Shown piece by piece: positions 11,667 through 23,689 of a stretch of 64,000 nucleotides of DNA. A program made the translations under genes and the position numbers. The notes under the pieces are model-generated. The model made no database searches, was not told the DNA's origin, and was given only the letters and a program-made list of their open reading frames with translations. The DNA lies in contig CM018697.1 of NCBI GenBank assembly GCA_009363875.1, positions 1,240,001 through 1,304,000 of the forward strand, given 5' to 3'. The DNA comes from Mikania micrantha (lineage: Eukaryota; Streptophyta; Magnoliopsida; Asterales; Asteraceae). Each line of letters opens with the position of its first letter. Position 1 is the stretch's first letter.

Positions 11667-13021
11667 CCAGACAGTAAGAAACCGCATTAGAACGAGAACG
11701 AGAAATTTTAGACCAAAGACCGGGCTGGTTACACAACATCCGGTTTAATCAGTCACAGTTTGCTGTGGTTCTGAAGAGTCAGTTTTCTGGGTTGGAATTG
11801 GGACTGATATTGTGTCGGGTTTAAATTTGTGAGGCAGGGCTGCAATCGTGGGCTGCTCCAACTATAGACATTGACAACATAAACTATTGCGAATATGTTT
11901 CATGGAAGTAAAAAAATGTCATAACTAACAACAATTAACAAAAAAATCAAAAATTTTCATGTCACACCACATGAAAACCTCTCTTTTGAAGTCATTTCAC
12001 AAGACCAAAGCTAGTATGTAACATACAGCTATAAAACAAACCTGGTGCCTTACACTTCAACATATGCCATCAAACATCATTAAAAAACACACAAAACAAC
12101 ATCAGATTACACTCACAGAGGTGACAAAACATGTTTGGACACGAATGAATTATGTTCAAGAATAGGCCATGCTAGATGTACCATCAACAGTATTTTGTCA
12201 GTTTTTACAAATTGCGATTGTGTTAATTACGATTATAAATATGTGTATATGTGTGTGTATTCTTCCATATCTTTGAATAAAAAATTATTGGAAGCTGTTT
12301 GAATGGTTCCTCGTTTACCTAAGTTCTATTTATCCAACAAGTTGGTTTGCTGATCAAAATATTTTTTGGCAGAACTTAGAAGGGGGTCATGTTGTGTTAA
12401 CCCTGCCAACCTAATTTGTCCATCTTTTTACATTTTTTTAAATAATGAATGGGTTTATTCTGATTTTAAAATAAATATCAGTACAATTATAATTAAAACT
12501 TCTTTTTAAAAAAAAAACATATTACCGAGATTGTTTGAGTCATAAATAACATTTAAACGATTTTTTACTTGTTCTCCTTTTAGCTAATTTTCTGTCCATA
12601 TAAACTTATTGGCTCTGTAAATGAAATCAAGAATTCAAGAGATCGCTTTTATTAATCAATAACATAAACTAAAGATATCACAGAATTGTACCTCGACAAA
12701 CATTCCTTTCTTCTTTTTAAAATCTTTTTCCAGATTCTTTAGAACACATATAGAATCCGTCCTCCCCTTTTTTGATTGGTCGTCACTTCTGCTGATTCAT
12801 CATCATCTGCCATTTGACATTATGAGGTTATCGTCCATATAAAATACTTTGAGCTAGCCTTGTGTGTTACAAAATCAAAGTCATATATCCTAAAAATTCA
12901 AAGATCCATATATATCTAATTTTCTAAATTTCATATGTCCCCTTTCAACACCAAGTATATCATTTAAAACTCATAATATTTATGTAAACGGAGTTAAACA
13001 GCTCTAAAATAAAAATGTAAC
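11667..13021. other. Gene-free DNA downstream of the MAK16 pseudogene
   Basis: Mostly AT-rich. On minus near 12,660-12,810 there is an acidic run (GCAGATGATGATGAATCAGC) followed by a lysine-rich stretch, which might be the decayed C-terminal exon of the MAK16 copy. The match is too weak to assert. Confidence 0.35.
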
Positions 13022-14403
13022 CTTTTCCAAGAGTGCTGCTTCTCAGCCCTTTCCTCTCCTCTAGCTTTCCCTCTTCTTTTCTTTTCTAGGAGTTGTCACT
13101 ATTTTCTCCCAATGTAACAAAAAAGAACACATATAACAATTTATAAAATTCATAGAAATTAAAAGAAAATGCTGGATTTTCCTTAGTCAAGTAATAACAT
13201 GCTTCCACTTTTATTCTAATATACCCGGTATTTTTAGTGATTGAAGGGAGGGTTCTTATAATGAAATAATACGGTCAACAGTAACCTGCTGACATGACAC
13301 TTGAGTGGTGTTTTATATAATTAATAATTAAAGTTTTTGTTTGTATTGTAATTACATACTTTTATACTTTTATATCATTATCGATTTTACAATTATTGCC
13401 AAAACAACAAAAAAATTAAAAAAAAACAATCATACCCAGCAAATCTCACTTGTAGCATGGCTATTTGTAAGGTCTGGAAAGGGTGAAATGTAGGCAGACC
13501 TTACCTCTTCCCTTGAAAAAGAGAGACAAATTTCAGAGAAATCTCAAACTCAAGCACATACATATAAACATAAATAAGCATAATCAAGCAAAATATAGAA
13601 ATATGAAGATAAAGAGCAACAAATATAAGCAAAAGTGATGGTATAATAAGCGGTAGCATATATTGATCATAAGACATTAAATCATAAAGCAAGCACAAGC
13701 ACATGAAATACATGCAAAATTCTTCTAAAAATATGTTAGGAATCTACATCGCTAATACATTGTTAATCTACATTACTTTATGTCCTAAAATCCTTAATGT
13801 TAATCCTACATCTCCACAAATTCTATTTAGGACCATGTCCTCTCAGGGGTGCAATTCTTGCCAAACCCACAAGGTAATAGACACAAATCAACAGACAACT
13901 TATGCAAGAAAACAAATGCAACATATGTATACGTGAGGTGTGCCTCTTCTCAGCAACGTTGGTCCTCTAACCAGCCACAAAATGCCTAAAATAGTTGATA
14001 ATATGTGACAGGATGATATTAAATTTCTGAAATAATAAAGATAATAAATCAATCTTAATGTGGGGGCACCCAAATCAGACCAATAAAAGCCAAACAAACC
14101 TTTAATCGGTAAATTTAATAAGGTTTTTGGAATAAGGTGACCAACAGCGGCTAAGAGGCAAACGGCAGCCTCAGCCGACAAACGTTGTGCACATACATCA
14201 AGACTCAGGAAATCAGGCATGTTGTAGCGCCAAATCGGCAACAGCAAGCCGCAATGGGCATCCGGTTTTACTCTTAATCTTCTAGTAAACAAATAGTGAA
14301 AGAAGGAAAAAAAAAACTCCAATTTGAAATCAAGAAGCAAAGCCTTGACTTAGGATTTCAATGATCAAGATTTAAGATTGTAATCTTGTAGCCTTCAAGG
14401 GGC

Positions 14404-14667
14404 ATTTGCGGCGCACACATATGATGTATATATGTATGGACCCTCTGGGGGGCAAAAGTAAAATTGCACTAATATTAACGTTATTTTACTAATTTTGTGA
14501 TAACGTTAAAATCGTTGGGTTGATTAACTTCAAACGATAACTTTGAGCTGGGGACTCCTTTGGAGCATCCTCTCTATCCCAACTGGGATAGGGATAAGGT
14601 TTGTCTTCATCTTCCCCCCATACCCTACTAAAGGGTGGGAATATACTGGTTATGTTTGTTTGTTTTA
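14404..14667 (+). mobile_element. SINE / RTE-type short retroelement
   Basis: Strongly similar to 28812-29084: both contain AAAAGTAAAATTGCACTAAT, TATTCCAACTGGGATAGGG-like words, GGTAAGGTTTGTC or a close variant, and a GGAATATACTGG-like end followed by TTTG repeats. That 3' end resembles TS-type plant SINEs and RTE LINE tails (memory). It lies in the swollen intron of the MAK16 pseudogene. Confidence 0.7.
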
Positions 14668-14971
14668 ATCTTGTAGCCTTTATCTAGGTCTTAACTAATG
14701 CTACCTCACCACTGTTCTAGTGTCACACCAGGTGTTAAAAATTCACTAGTCTAGCAATGCATTAGTTGATATGGTATACTCCAACAGATAGTAAGGCGAT
14801 GATTAAGCCCTTTAAACTTCAACAAGAGACCAAAATCACAGCAGAGGTTCCAACTCTTTTAGGCTTGCTTAATGGAGATTGATTTTGGTGAAGGGAAGCT
14901 GTATGCGGGTTCGGTTAAATCAATAATTTTTAATCTTTATTACACAAACAAGTTGTAGCGGAAATATAGTA

Positions 14972-14986
14972 GGGGGGGGGGGGGGG
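14972..14986 (+). repeat. Poly-G tract (15 G)
   Basis: Uninterrupted run of 15 G, between two ~45-bp related segments (TCAATAATTTT...TTATTACACAA...CAAGTT) at about 14915-14957 and 15043-15090 that look like a local duplication. Confidence 0.85.
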
Positions 14987-17035
14987 TCAATTATAATAAC
15001 AATTTTAAAGCTTTAGAAAACATAATTGTGGGCAGGAAGTTAGGTTATATCAATAATTTTAAAGCTTTATTACACAACCAAGTTCTAATATTCACCAATG
15101 GGTAGCTTAACTTATTTCACTTGGTGTGAATCCAGAAATTTGTATAAATCCTTGAAATAAAATGGATTTTTCATAAAATACATCATCCATGATGCAGAAA
15201 TTTCTAAAAATACTTCGTATCATTCTTGAGACAAATAATGCTACTTGTGTTTATGCTATGACTTAACCTCCACATCACCACTCGTTATCATAGTAACACA
15301 TTTTAAAATTGGAGGTAAGTTGCACAAAACATAAAAAAGATTTGTACAAAACATACAAAAAAACAATTCTAATTGGACAATTTCACCTTTACATCTCAAA
15401 TACTTCCTTTTGTCTTCAATTAAGATGTAAAGGTAAAAGTGTCAAATGGCAATTATTTGTTGTCTAGAGATCACCTTCTTCTTAAAAACTTCGATGGCCA
15501 TATTAAAGCATAAAAGCCAGTATATACACAGAATATTACCACACTGAAACAAATATGAAAGTTTGTTTCTATTCTATGATATTTTCTCTATAGTCGATAA
15601 TAGATAATACGATTGCAGGTGGTATAGTTATAAAAAGAAAAGATGAGATATCGGCCAACCTTATTTTGAGGGCACATTTCCTCATGTGTGTCCGCATCTG
15701 TGTCATTTTAGTCAATCGTTGTTTTGCCTTGTACACAAGAAACTTGAACCAGTACATCTGCAAGTCAATGCTTACACGAATGTTATTACAATTTGCCATT
15801 GGAATTTATAAATCTCAAGAATTATTTTGAATATATGTATACCAGATTATTGCCAATAGTTTCATGTGTCTTCTCATAATTGCAAGGCAATTTAACTCTT
15901 TCCCATAACTTATTTGGCATACGAGCCATCTGTATTGTTTTCATATACAGGTAAAAAAAACTCCAGCAACAATATAAGCGAATCAGCTGCATTCACAAAA
16001 AAATCATTCAAAACAAGATAAGGATTTACAACTACGTTAACAACAGTACCTTCATGATTGCGTATGGTGGCATATATAACGGCTATTAGCAAGTGGGCAT
16101 GAGCTCCGGGCCTCCGGTTACAAACTCCAGTAAAATTGAAGGGTTTTGACAAAAAATCCCAACTGTAATTCTATTAAAAACTCATTAAACCCAAAACAAC
16201 ACAAACATTAGATGTTAAAATTCTAGGACACTATTACATTCTCTAGATTAGGACAACAACAAGCTTTGCATGCAAGTAAGCTTTTATCAATGTAAAAACC
16301 GCAAAATTATGTAATAACAAAGCATATTTATGAAGAAAAAAACATGTATTTTATTGTTTTAATAACATATGAACTGCAAAAGGCCTAAAAAGCAAGCAAT
16401 CGTATTGAGTACTACACATAATGAATAGATGATCATATCTCAACTCTCAGACTTGGTCATAAAACTGCAATGCTAATGCCCGAGCACTTGCCATATAACC
16501 TCAAGTTTAGCATTCTGTACTGATCTCAAATTTCACCTAGAAGACCGTACACACAAACAATTAAACAAATGTTATTTAACGTAATCAGCAAGCAAAAGCC
16601 ATTGCAACTCAATAATAAAACCCTAGATATTTCAAAGCCGGCGTATACATTTGCATACCGCTATAACCGCATGATCATTCAATTCGAAACCAGTTACATG
16701 CATCAAACGCACTAAACAGACTGAACCCGTTTGATCCTATAGAATTAAGCGTTAATCAAAACAAATAGCCGAAACCACAAAACATAAAACGCATACTCAA
16801 TAATCCTAAACAAGCTTAAATAATCTATTTAGGAGTCAGATAACCAAAATCGTTAAACCCTAATTTTGCAAACCAACTAAAAATCGAGTACCTTCGAAAG
16901 CGAATAAGCGTGATAGTTGGTTGAGTTGATGACGATACCGATGACGGAATAGATGACACAACGGTGGAGACGATCTCCGTGGGTTCTCCGTTAACGTCCG
17001 TCTAGCTTCCGTCTTTGTTACGCCTTTGTTTTTTA

Positions 17036-17607
17036 ATGGGTGTTCGCGGTCCGGTTTTTAGGTTAAACCATAAACCGAACCGTTAAAAATAAAAACAGAA
17101 CCAAACCGAACTGTTATAAACGGTTTGTTTCCGGTTTTGGCATGTTAGAAAAATAAAAAGTAATGGCTACTTTTGCAAAAAAAACTTATATCACCAACTT
17201 GTCCAAAATTATAAATTGTTTAAAAAAACATTACAAAACCTTTATAAAATACAAGTAAAAATTATTTACTATTACAAAACCAGTTATCAAATACAAAATT
17301 TGTCTAGAAAAAACATGATATCCAAAAATAAATTAGCAAGCCCAAAATCAACCAATCTACTTTCCAAATTATAAAACATCAAGGACTAACCAAACAACCA
17401 ATAACTTAACTAAATAGTATATATATAAATCAAAATACACACACACACACATACATACGGTCCGGTCCGGTTTTTGGCAAAAATCATAAACCAAACCGTT
17501 CATTACGGTTTCGAACTTTCGAAACCGACCAAACACATGTTTAGAAAAAAAACCGACAGTGAAACCGAACCGATGACCGGTTTCGAACCGAACCGTGAAC
17601 ACCCCTA
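17036..17607. mobile_element. hAT MITE (TAGGGGTGTTC-type ends)
   Basis: The right end reads GTGAACACCCCTA and the left end TGGGTGTTCGCGG, which has lost the usual TAG start. The flanking 8-mers GTTTTTTA (17028-17035) and GTTTTTTT (17608-17615) differ at one base. The interior is rich in AACCGAACC/GGTTCGGT. Same family style as 54340-55044 and 61930-62344. It sits immediately upstream of the MAK16 pseudogene leader exon. Confidence 0.75.
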
Positions 17608-17699
17608 GTTTTTTTTTCACAAAACCGTCTTCATTGTGTTTGAATTTTTCGCAACCATCAAAATAAATAACCCAACCAGATCTTATTGCATCAACGGAT

Positions 17700-18180
17700 T
17701 TGACAGGGATGAGATCTGTACCATACCGGTACCAATACCGAAAATCCGGTTACCGAAATTCTTGAAAAGTATGTACCGATACAGGTACCATTACTTTAGG
17801 TACTTTAACGGTTTTGTACCATTTTCTAAATTTTTTGTTGAGATGAAAATGAAAAATATTGGTCTTCAAATTATAGATGTTATTTTGTAATAATTATAAG
17901 AAAAATATATGCATATGAATGCATAATATGAATACATTATAAAAAAAATCAAGTTCACAAAACGGAGAATTACAAACAGAAAAATATGAAGGCGTCGTCC
18001 TTTAGATTTCTAAATTATTTTTTATATTTAATAATTAAAATATTAATTAGGTTAATATTTTTTAAACTATACTATATTAGTAAATAATCAAATTCAAAAC
18101 AAAAATATCTATATTTCGGTACCGGTACTGTTTTGGGAATTTTCGGTATTTCACCGGTACCGCTACTGGTTAGTATAGCA
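17700..18180. repeat. Inverted-repeat block rich in GGTACC
   Basis: The left part carries CCATACCGGTACCAATACCG and the right part carries TTTCGGTACCGGTACTG and CACCGGTACCGCTACTGG, inverted with respect to each other across ~300 bp of AT-rich DNA. Probably a non-autonomous DNA transposon; ends and duplication unresolved. Confidence 0.5.
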
Positions 18181-19069
18181 CTAACGACTGGTTCGTCATC
18201 ATATGCCAGGCGTACCCATACGCCTCTGAGGCGCTCTTCCCGGACGTATACGATTATCAACTCTTGGATGCGGGGAAAGTGCTCCCGATTACCTTCCGGT
18301 GCTATCTCAATCATGTTAGCAATGATTGGAGATAAACTCGGGGAGTGGCCAGGGGCCACATACCCTCCCGGGTTACTAGTTCCTTCCTCAGGACCTTGAG
18401 ACGTTGTGACTCGAAGGATCCTACAAGATTGTGCAAGTTGTCTGGAGCCCTTCTTCTTTGTGGGTTATTAGAATTCGAGCCCCTCGGTGGGCGCCAATGT
18501 TCGAGTAATGGTTGAGTAAAACTCTTGTTGAACTGGACCTCCGTGCTCTTTATAGGCTATCTTGCTAAGAACAGAAAGCACCATTAGTCTTACCGCAAGA
18601 GGGGGCCTCCTGCGATTGGACTCCGGTGTGAGGATAGTAATTTGATCGGAGGGATTAAGTATGAGAGAAAGTAGTGATCAGAATGAAGTGTGTGATTTCG
18701 TAACCTGAGGTATGGTATTTATGTTGCTTCCTCCCTGGAAGCTTGAGCTTTCTATGTATTAGACCCTTTCCTTATACATGGTGTCAGCTTCCTACTTTCC
18801 AAGCGCATTCCTTGTGTTCCCCAGAACTTCCTTTTTTTGATGTAATACGTTGACCTACTACATGTCTCTGCTTTTCTGCCATCTTTACGATTTGACTCCT
18901 CTCTTCTCTTGTCCGTCATGTAAAAGCGTTCTCTTACTATCTATTGATTATTCCTTTGGTCCGTCTTATCTCTTTTCCTTTTCTTGCCGTTTTGCCTTCT
19001 GGCCGTCTTGTCGTATCTATTTTAGGTCTCTTATCATGGCTTTGCCGTATGAGAGATTATATTCCTACA
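18165..19069 (-). mobile_element. Truncated Ty3-type retrotransposon: LTR, PBS, leader
   Basis: On minus an LTR of ~571 bp (19069 down to 18499) starts TGTAGGAATA and ends CGAACA. Directly after it comes TTGGCGCCCACCGAGGGGC (18498-18480), a primer-binding site of the form known from plant Tat/Ogre-like Ty3 elements. About 300 bp of leader or early gag follow, then the element stops where the GGTACC block begins. The second LTR, gag-pol core and polypurine tract are absent. The LTR shares segments with 63300-64000 (GACTCCGGTGTGAG against GACTCCGGCGTGAG). Confidence 0.75.
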
Positions 19070-19097
19070 TCATCACTAATCAATTATAGAAATTAAA

Positions 19098-19425
19098 AAA
19101 TTTAAGAAATAAGTGAGTAACCTACTAACATGAGACTGAGTGAGTGAGTGAGCTACGAGAAAATGAGATATGAATTTGAAGACAAGTATTGACTTTTGAC
19201 TTTTTTGTAATCTATCAAATTTAAGGAATGAGTGAGTAACTTGCTGACATGTGACTAAGTGAGTCAAGAGGAAATCAGATACCTAATTTTCGAATACAAG
19301 AATCAAATTCTATAAACTAACTAATTTCGTAAACTAGCAAACTTAATGAATGAGTGAGTAACCTACTAACATGTGACCAAGTGAGCCATAGGAAATGAGA
19401 TGCCAATTTGAAAACAAGTGCGTTC
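19098..19425. repeat. Degenerate tandem repeat, ~120 bp, three units
   Basis: The word GAGTGAGTAACCTACTAACATG or a close variant recurs with period ~120 bp (units beginning about 19098, 19218, 19338). Each unit also has a GTGAG...GAAATGAGAT segment and ends near ACAAG. No coding potential. Confidence 0.75.
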
Positions 19426-19800
19426 ATGCGTAGGGATTAAAACTGAAATCGATTTGTTCGTCCTTTAAAGAACTGAATCATAAATCAACCATTTATCTCT
19501 TCAAGAAGTGGCATTCTAGCCTTTATCCCATTTGTTTCTTTCCTTTGTTTGTTGTTTTGTTGCCCTTGGCCACTCGTCCAAATGTCAATTAGGGTTGATT
19601 TTGCCTTCGTCGTTCAACCCTACTATGTGTTGATTGGTTTGGAAAGTTATTCGGTGAACGTAATGAGACCCTAAGTAAAGTCCCCAAAAGTAAGCCTAAT
19701 ACATGTTAAACAAGGCTCCAAAAAAATTTGTAGATCCTATGAAATGACCGTATACTTGCAAGCAATGCAAGCTACGAGGTTGTTTGGTTTATTAAATATT

Positions 19801-20028
19801 AGGGTTATTGGAATTTAATACTCCCAACTTTCACATTTTGGCCGGCAATACTCCCTACTGAAGAAATGTTCACCAACACCCCCAACTTTCAACATACTTT
19901 CTTGTGGCACTCCCCGGTTAACGAAATGTAAACGGTGTTAACTTTTTGATGATGTGGCATTGAGTTTTTTACCTCACCTGCTGATTTGGATTTTTTCCCC
20001 TTTTTTGTTCTTTCTTTTACACACATGG
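19801..20028 (+). repeat. MULE left terminal inverted repeat (main part)
   Basis: Reverse complement of the right terminal repeat with a few differences. The last ~17 bases of this repeat lie beyond the nested LTR at about 22694-22710 (CATCTCATTAATAACCT is shared with the right end). Confidence 0.92.
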
Positions 20029-22688
20029 TGTCGCACCCCAAGAAATCCCGAAACGAACGGGGCGCGAGCAACAACAGATTGTCAGGATCGCAGTCTCCGG
20101 TCACACAATGTTGCAAGACCTACAGGTCTGGTTTCATACGTACATCCAATAACTTGGATAAAACAGTTTAGTAGAATCAGAGTTGCGGAAGTAAAAAAAA
20201 TTTAAGTTATCAAAACAACATTGTAATTACAAGTTGCGGAAGCATAAGATTAACAGTTTTCAAAACTCAAAGAGTAGTAGTGCGGAAGCGGTTTAAGTAT
20301 TTGACATCACATAACAAAACAAATGTCAATCGTTATTAAATTGTCTAAGACACAAAAACAGATGCATGCGACTCCAGCCTAGCATCCTAATCCTTGTGCG
20401 CGTGCCTTAGTTACCTGAGAAAACATGCGAGTAAAAGGGTCAACACAATGGTTGGTGAGAGCACAGGTTTTTCACAAGCAGTAAACATCAAAATGTTCAA
20501 AGTAAGAGTTTTACAGATTTACATATCATTACAATGCAGTATCGATTGATAGCTAGTCAATACAATTATATTATATTGTGGATGGTACCGAAGCTGACAG
20601 TTGGTGCCTCCCGCCATGTCCATCACAAGACTATGGCAAAGTGTTGGTCAATATTGCACTGTTCCGACCTCCAGTCGGGTGTAGTGGGGCTTGTCAGGCC
20701 CAATAGTACTATTCAAGATTACCATGCTAGGCGTTATGCTATTAACGGTCCGAGGAGTATCGCGAGGACTTTTAGTGGTGATAGGGGCCCACACATATAC
20801 ATATAATGATAAAGCATGTCCATACGTAAATGAAATGAGTTGTTGTTCAAAAACAGTTGTAATGCAATGTTTTCTCCCCCAAAGGTAGAAAAGATAAAAA
20901 GGGGCCGTGAACTCACCTGATGAAGTAGTTCCGGTCTTATGTGGTGTTCGCAATTGCGAAAGCTAGCAGTCCTGCTAGTAAGCACCTATAATTATATAGG
21001 TGTAAGTATGTGTTCTGTGGTGCGTTGTAGTCCATACAACTCCAGGTGTCGGTGTGCTCAACCGAGTGTGTGTGTGTTGACTAGTGAGACTCGACGAATC
21101 GTTGGTGACACGATTGTTGTGTTTATGTGCCTCAATGCACATAAGACACCAAAATGCATCCTATGACTCTACTCGCACAAGTTACTATTTTTAGAAAGTT
21201 TCCCATTTAGGAAAGTGTGGTTATGAAATTCCATTTCATGATGTTAATACCTTTAATATGTTTATAAAATACATTTAAACCCTTAAAACGTGTCGTTTGC
21301 GCATAAATCACCATTTATGCCGTTTTGCCCAAATAAAGTTTCCATATTTGAAAAGTATCTGTTTAAAAGTTCGTTTTCACAAATCCAAGTTTTCCAAATA
21401 TGTTAAAATCCATTTCTAAACATATTTTAATAATCCAAGTTCATCAAAACGTTTTAAAACATCAAAAGCCCTCTTTTGATTTACAAAAGTTTCCATAAAT
21501 AGTAAGTTTCTACAAAACCAAGTTTTTGACAAAATCAAATATCCCAAGTGTTTCTAAACACTCCAATATACATTTAACAACATCTAGACATGTCTAGATC
21601 ATTACAAATCCAATACTTGCAACATAAAAGTTTCCTTTTATGGCAAGTGTACCAATACATCATCAAATCAACCAATAACTCAACAAAACTCAATCTAACA
21701 TTCTAATACTTTAAAATCAGTAAATCTATAACATCTACACAACAAATCACCAACAAATTTGTGCACAACAACCGTATGGAGTTGCATGTGGGTTTTTACC
21801 CATTTGCATGTACGATCTAACACTAGGAAAACGTTTAAAACTACCTTAGAGCTACAGATTCAAGCTCGAACAGCTCCTGATGATGGCACACCACTGGTTT
21901 GTTGGTCGTTCCAAGCTCCTTGTCTTCTCCTCCAAGCTTCTAAGGCTCCAATGACTTCAAATCACCAAGGAATGCATATAGATAGCTCCTATGTTGATCC
22001 AGAGGATTTGGGTGATGGTTTCAGAAGCTCTTGGTCGAGAATGGGTGAGAGTGTTCGAAGAAGTCGGAGAGAAAACGATGAGAATGAAGGGGGTTGGTAT
22101 TTAAAAGAAATTTGATCTGCATGGCCTTCGCGTACCGCGAAGGCCGATCAAAAATGTTTATCGCGTACCGCGATGGGATTCGGGAGTCTCGACTCCCGGT
22201 TCTCTTCGCGTATCGCGAAGCCTTTCGCCATGGGTCCCTCACGTACCGCGATGGGTCCATTTCCTTGTTTTTCGATTTCGTTGATACGATTTCGCTCGTA
22301 CTCGATCCCTAACGTAAATACAAAGCATCTAATGCTCGTTTAGCCCATAATCATATAATAACATATAAGTTTGATCATCAACGTTCGTGAGACTCGTGTG
22401 TGTGTTTCGATAATTCCTTGAATTACCCTTGATGGTTCGTGTTTGTGTCTAACGAAGTGTTTGCACGCTTGATTAATCCTAATCAACATGTGATGCACAA
22501 TTCAGTAATTCCCGAATTATTGTTTTGTGTTAGTGTTGTGTTTCTCACACTTGGTTTTCAAAACCAATGTGCAGTTGTTTGTGTTCGACTCATCTAATTA
22601 AACATAATTAAATGAAATGCAACAAGTATGAATGTGAAATGTAAAGAATGTAAGAGTTGCAATTTACCTGAAATTGCTGGGTGTCACA
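20029..22688 (+). mobile_element. Solo LTR (Ty3-type) nested in the MULE repeat
   Basis: A 2,660-bp block begins TGTCGCACCCC and ends GGGTGTCACA (TG...CA, near-inverted ends). It is flanked by a perfect 5-bp duplication CATGG (20024-20028 and 22689-22693). The uninterrupted right MULE repeat shows the empty site. No gag, pol, PBS or polypurine tract is present, so this is a solo LTR left by recombination between two LTRs. Length and ends suit long-LTR plant Ty3 elements of the Tekay/Del style (inference). Short open frames on both strands within it are chance. Confidence 0.9.
22123..22257. repeat. Four palindromic CGCGTACCGCG motifs in the LTR
   Basis: The words TTCGCGTACCGCGAA, ATCGCGTACCGCGAT, TTCGCGTATCGCGAA and TCACGTACCGCGA occur at 20-45-base spacing in an otherwise AT-rich LTR. 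Each can form a short hairpin. Function unknown; they could be regulatory or methylation-prone CpG clusters. Confidence 0.75.
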
Positions 22689-22843
22689 CATGGCATCTCA
22701 TTAATAACCTAAAAACATTAGTCGATCATCTGATTTGATCATCACAAATTGAAGCACTAGTTCTCTTCTCCTTGATCTTTTCGTTCCACAGGCATTGATT
22801 TTTCAAAACCCTAACACCATAATCACCTTCAATTGCAGCAATC

Positions 22844-23355
22844 ATGAGTTCAACTTCAAGTACTGCACATAGCGTGAACAAAAACCCCAAAATTTTTAAG
22901 GTAGATTTGGATCGCAATCTGTACTGTAAGCATGATCTGATTGCTGTTCGTCGTGTTGTTCAACGCAAGAGTTCTCGAATTGGGCAGGAATTTTATGGAT
23001 GCCCTTTATGGCCTGTAAGTTCCTGATTTCATTTTTCTCTTTTACATTTGAAGTTTCTAAATTCATACGATGCTTTGTATTGTAGAATATGGATTGCAAA
23101 TTTTTTTTATGGAAAGAAGATGCAGATACTATGTTCAGAGGGCATGAAAGTTGCATGACTAGTCTTTTGCCAGAAAATCATAAGAGTTATGAGGTGATGA
23201 AGATGAGGAATTTAGAGTTAGAGAAGATGCTATTGACAGAAGAGAATAAACATTTGAAAGAAATGTTGCAGAAATCAAAGGCTAAATATAAGATAAGAAA
23301 TGTTTTAGGTTTAGTATTTGTTGTCATTGACATATGTTTTTTCTTTTATATGTAA
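22844..23355 (+). CDS. GRF-type zinc-finger protein with C-terminal membrane anchor
   Basis: Two exons, 22844-23014 and 23086-23355, joined by a GTAAGT...TGTAG intron of 71 bp; together 146 aa. Residues ~25-70 form a GRF-type zinc finger: a Cys near 28, FYGCP around 50-54, then CKFFLW around 60-65 with an acidic residue after it. A short Glu/Lys/Leu-rich coiled coil covers ~80-115, and residues ~125-145 are a hydrophobic tail (VLGLVFVVIDICFFFY), suggesting a tail-anchored protein. GRF fingers are implicated in single-stranded nucleic acid binding in other proteins. The gene lies inside the MULE, 130 bp from the inner edge of the left terminal repeat and convergent with the transposase. The reading frame looks intact. 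Its role in the element is unknown. Confidence 0.82.
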
Positions 23356-23689
23356 TAGCATAGGTGTTTCAAATGCAATTGTAATGTTTCAAATGCAAGT
23401 GTAATGTTTTGGGTTATGAATGAAAGTTATTGTTTTGGTTATTCTTGTTTATGGTTTCATCTAAATTTTGACAGGATAGGAAACTAAAGTTGAGAATACA
23501 AGTCATAACATTCAAATTGGAATTGAATACAACAGTTTACCATAATCATCAAATTAAAAACCCAAATGATTTAGAGTTAACAACCAATATGACCAAACTA
23601 ACAACCAAAATGACTTAGAGTTCATAAGCAAAATGACTTAAACTAAACTAAACAACCATAATGAGCAAATTAACAACCAAAATAAGTAG
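23356..23689. other. Spacer between the convergent MULE genes
   Basis: AT-rich 3' regions of the two genes. Contains a short repeat (GTTTCAAATGCAA twice near 23367-23400) and repeated AACAACCAAAATGAC-like words. No coding signal. Confidence 0.5.

Larger units (their letters stand above)
13022..17010 (-). pseudogene. MAK16 homologue, intron-bearing pseudogene
   Basis: MAK16 is a nucleolar factor for 60S ribosome assembly. Five coding relics lie in order on minus. 16452-16513 has EVIWQV, then HCSFM, with a TAG in place of one residue at 16473-16475. 16050-16162 has FCQNP, TGVCNR, CPLANSRY and ATIRNHEG in three different frames. 15843-15960 has YLYMKTI and MPNKLWERVKLP. 15660-15757 has YWFKFLVYKAKQRLTKMTQM. 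13022-13098 has TTPRKEKKRE with two in-frame stops. Splice sites survive, so this is a decayed duplicate of a gene and not a processed copy. A likely 5' leader exon spans about 16892-17010. The 2.56-kb gap before the last relic is swollen by insertions. Recognition rests on remembered family motifs. Confidence 0.85.

Noticed and set aside
13900..14340. 146-codon open frame on minus
   Set aside because: No recognisable domain and unbiased composition; it lies in the swollen intron of the MAK16 pseudogene beside transposon sequence. Treated as chance.
20534..22312. Several overlapping open frames on both strands
   Set aside because: All lie within the solo LTR and have no gag, protease or other retroelement motif; they reflect its higher GC content.
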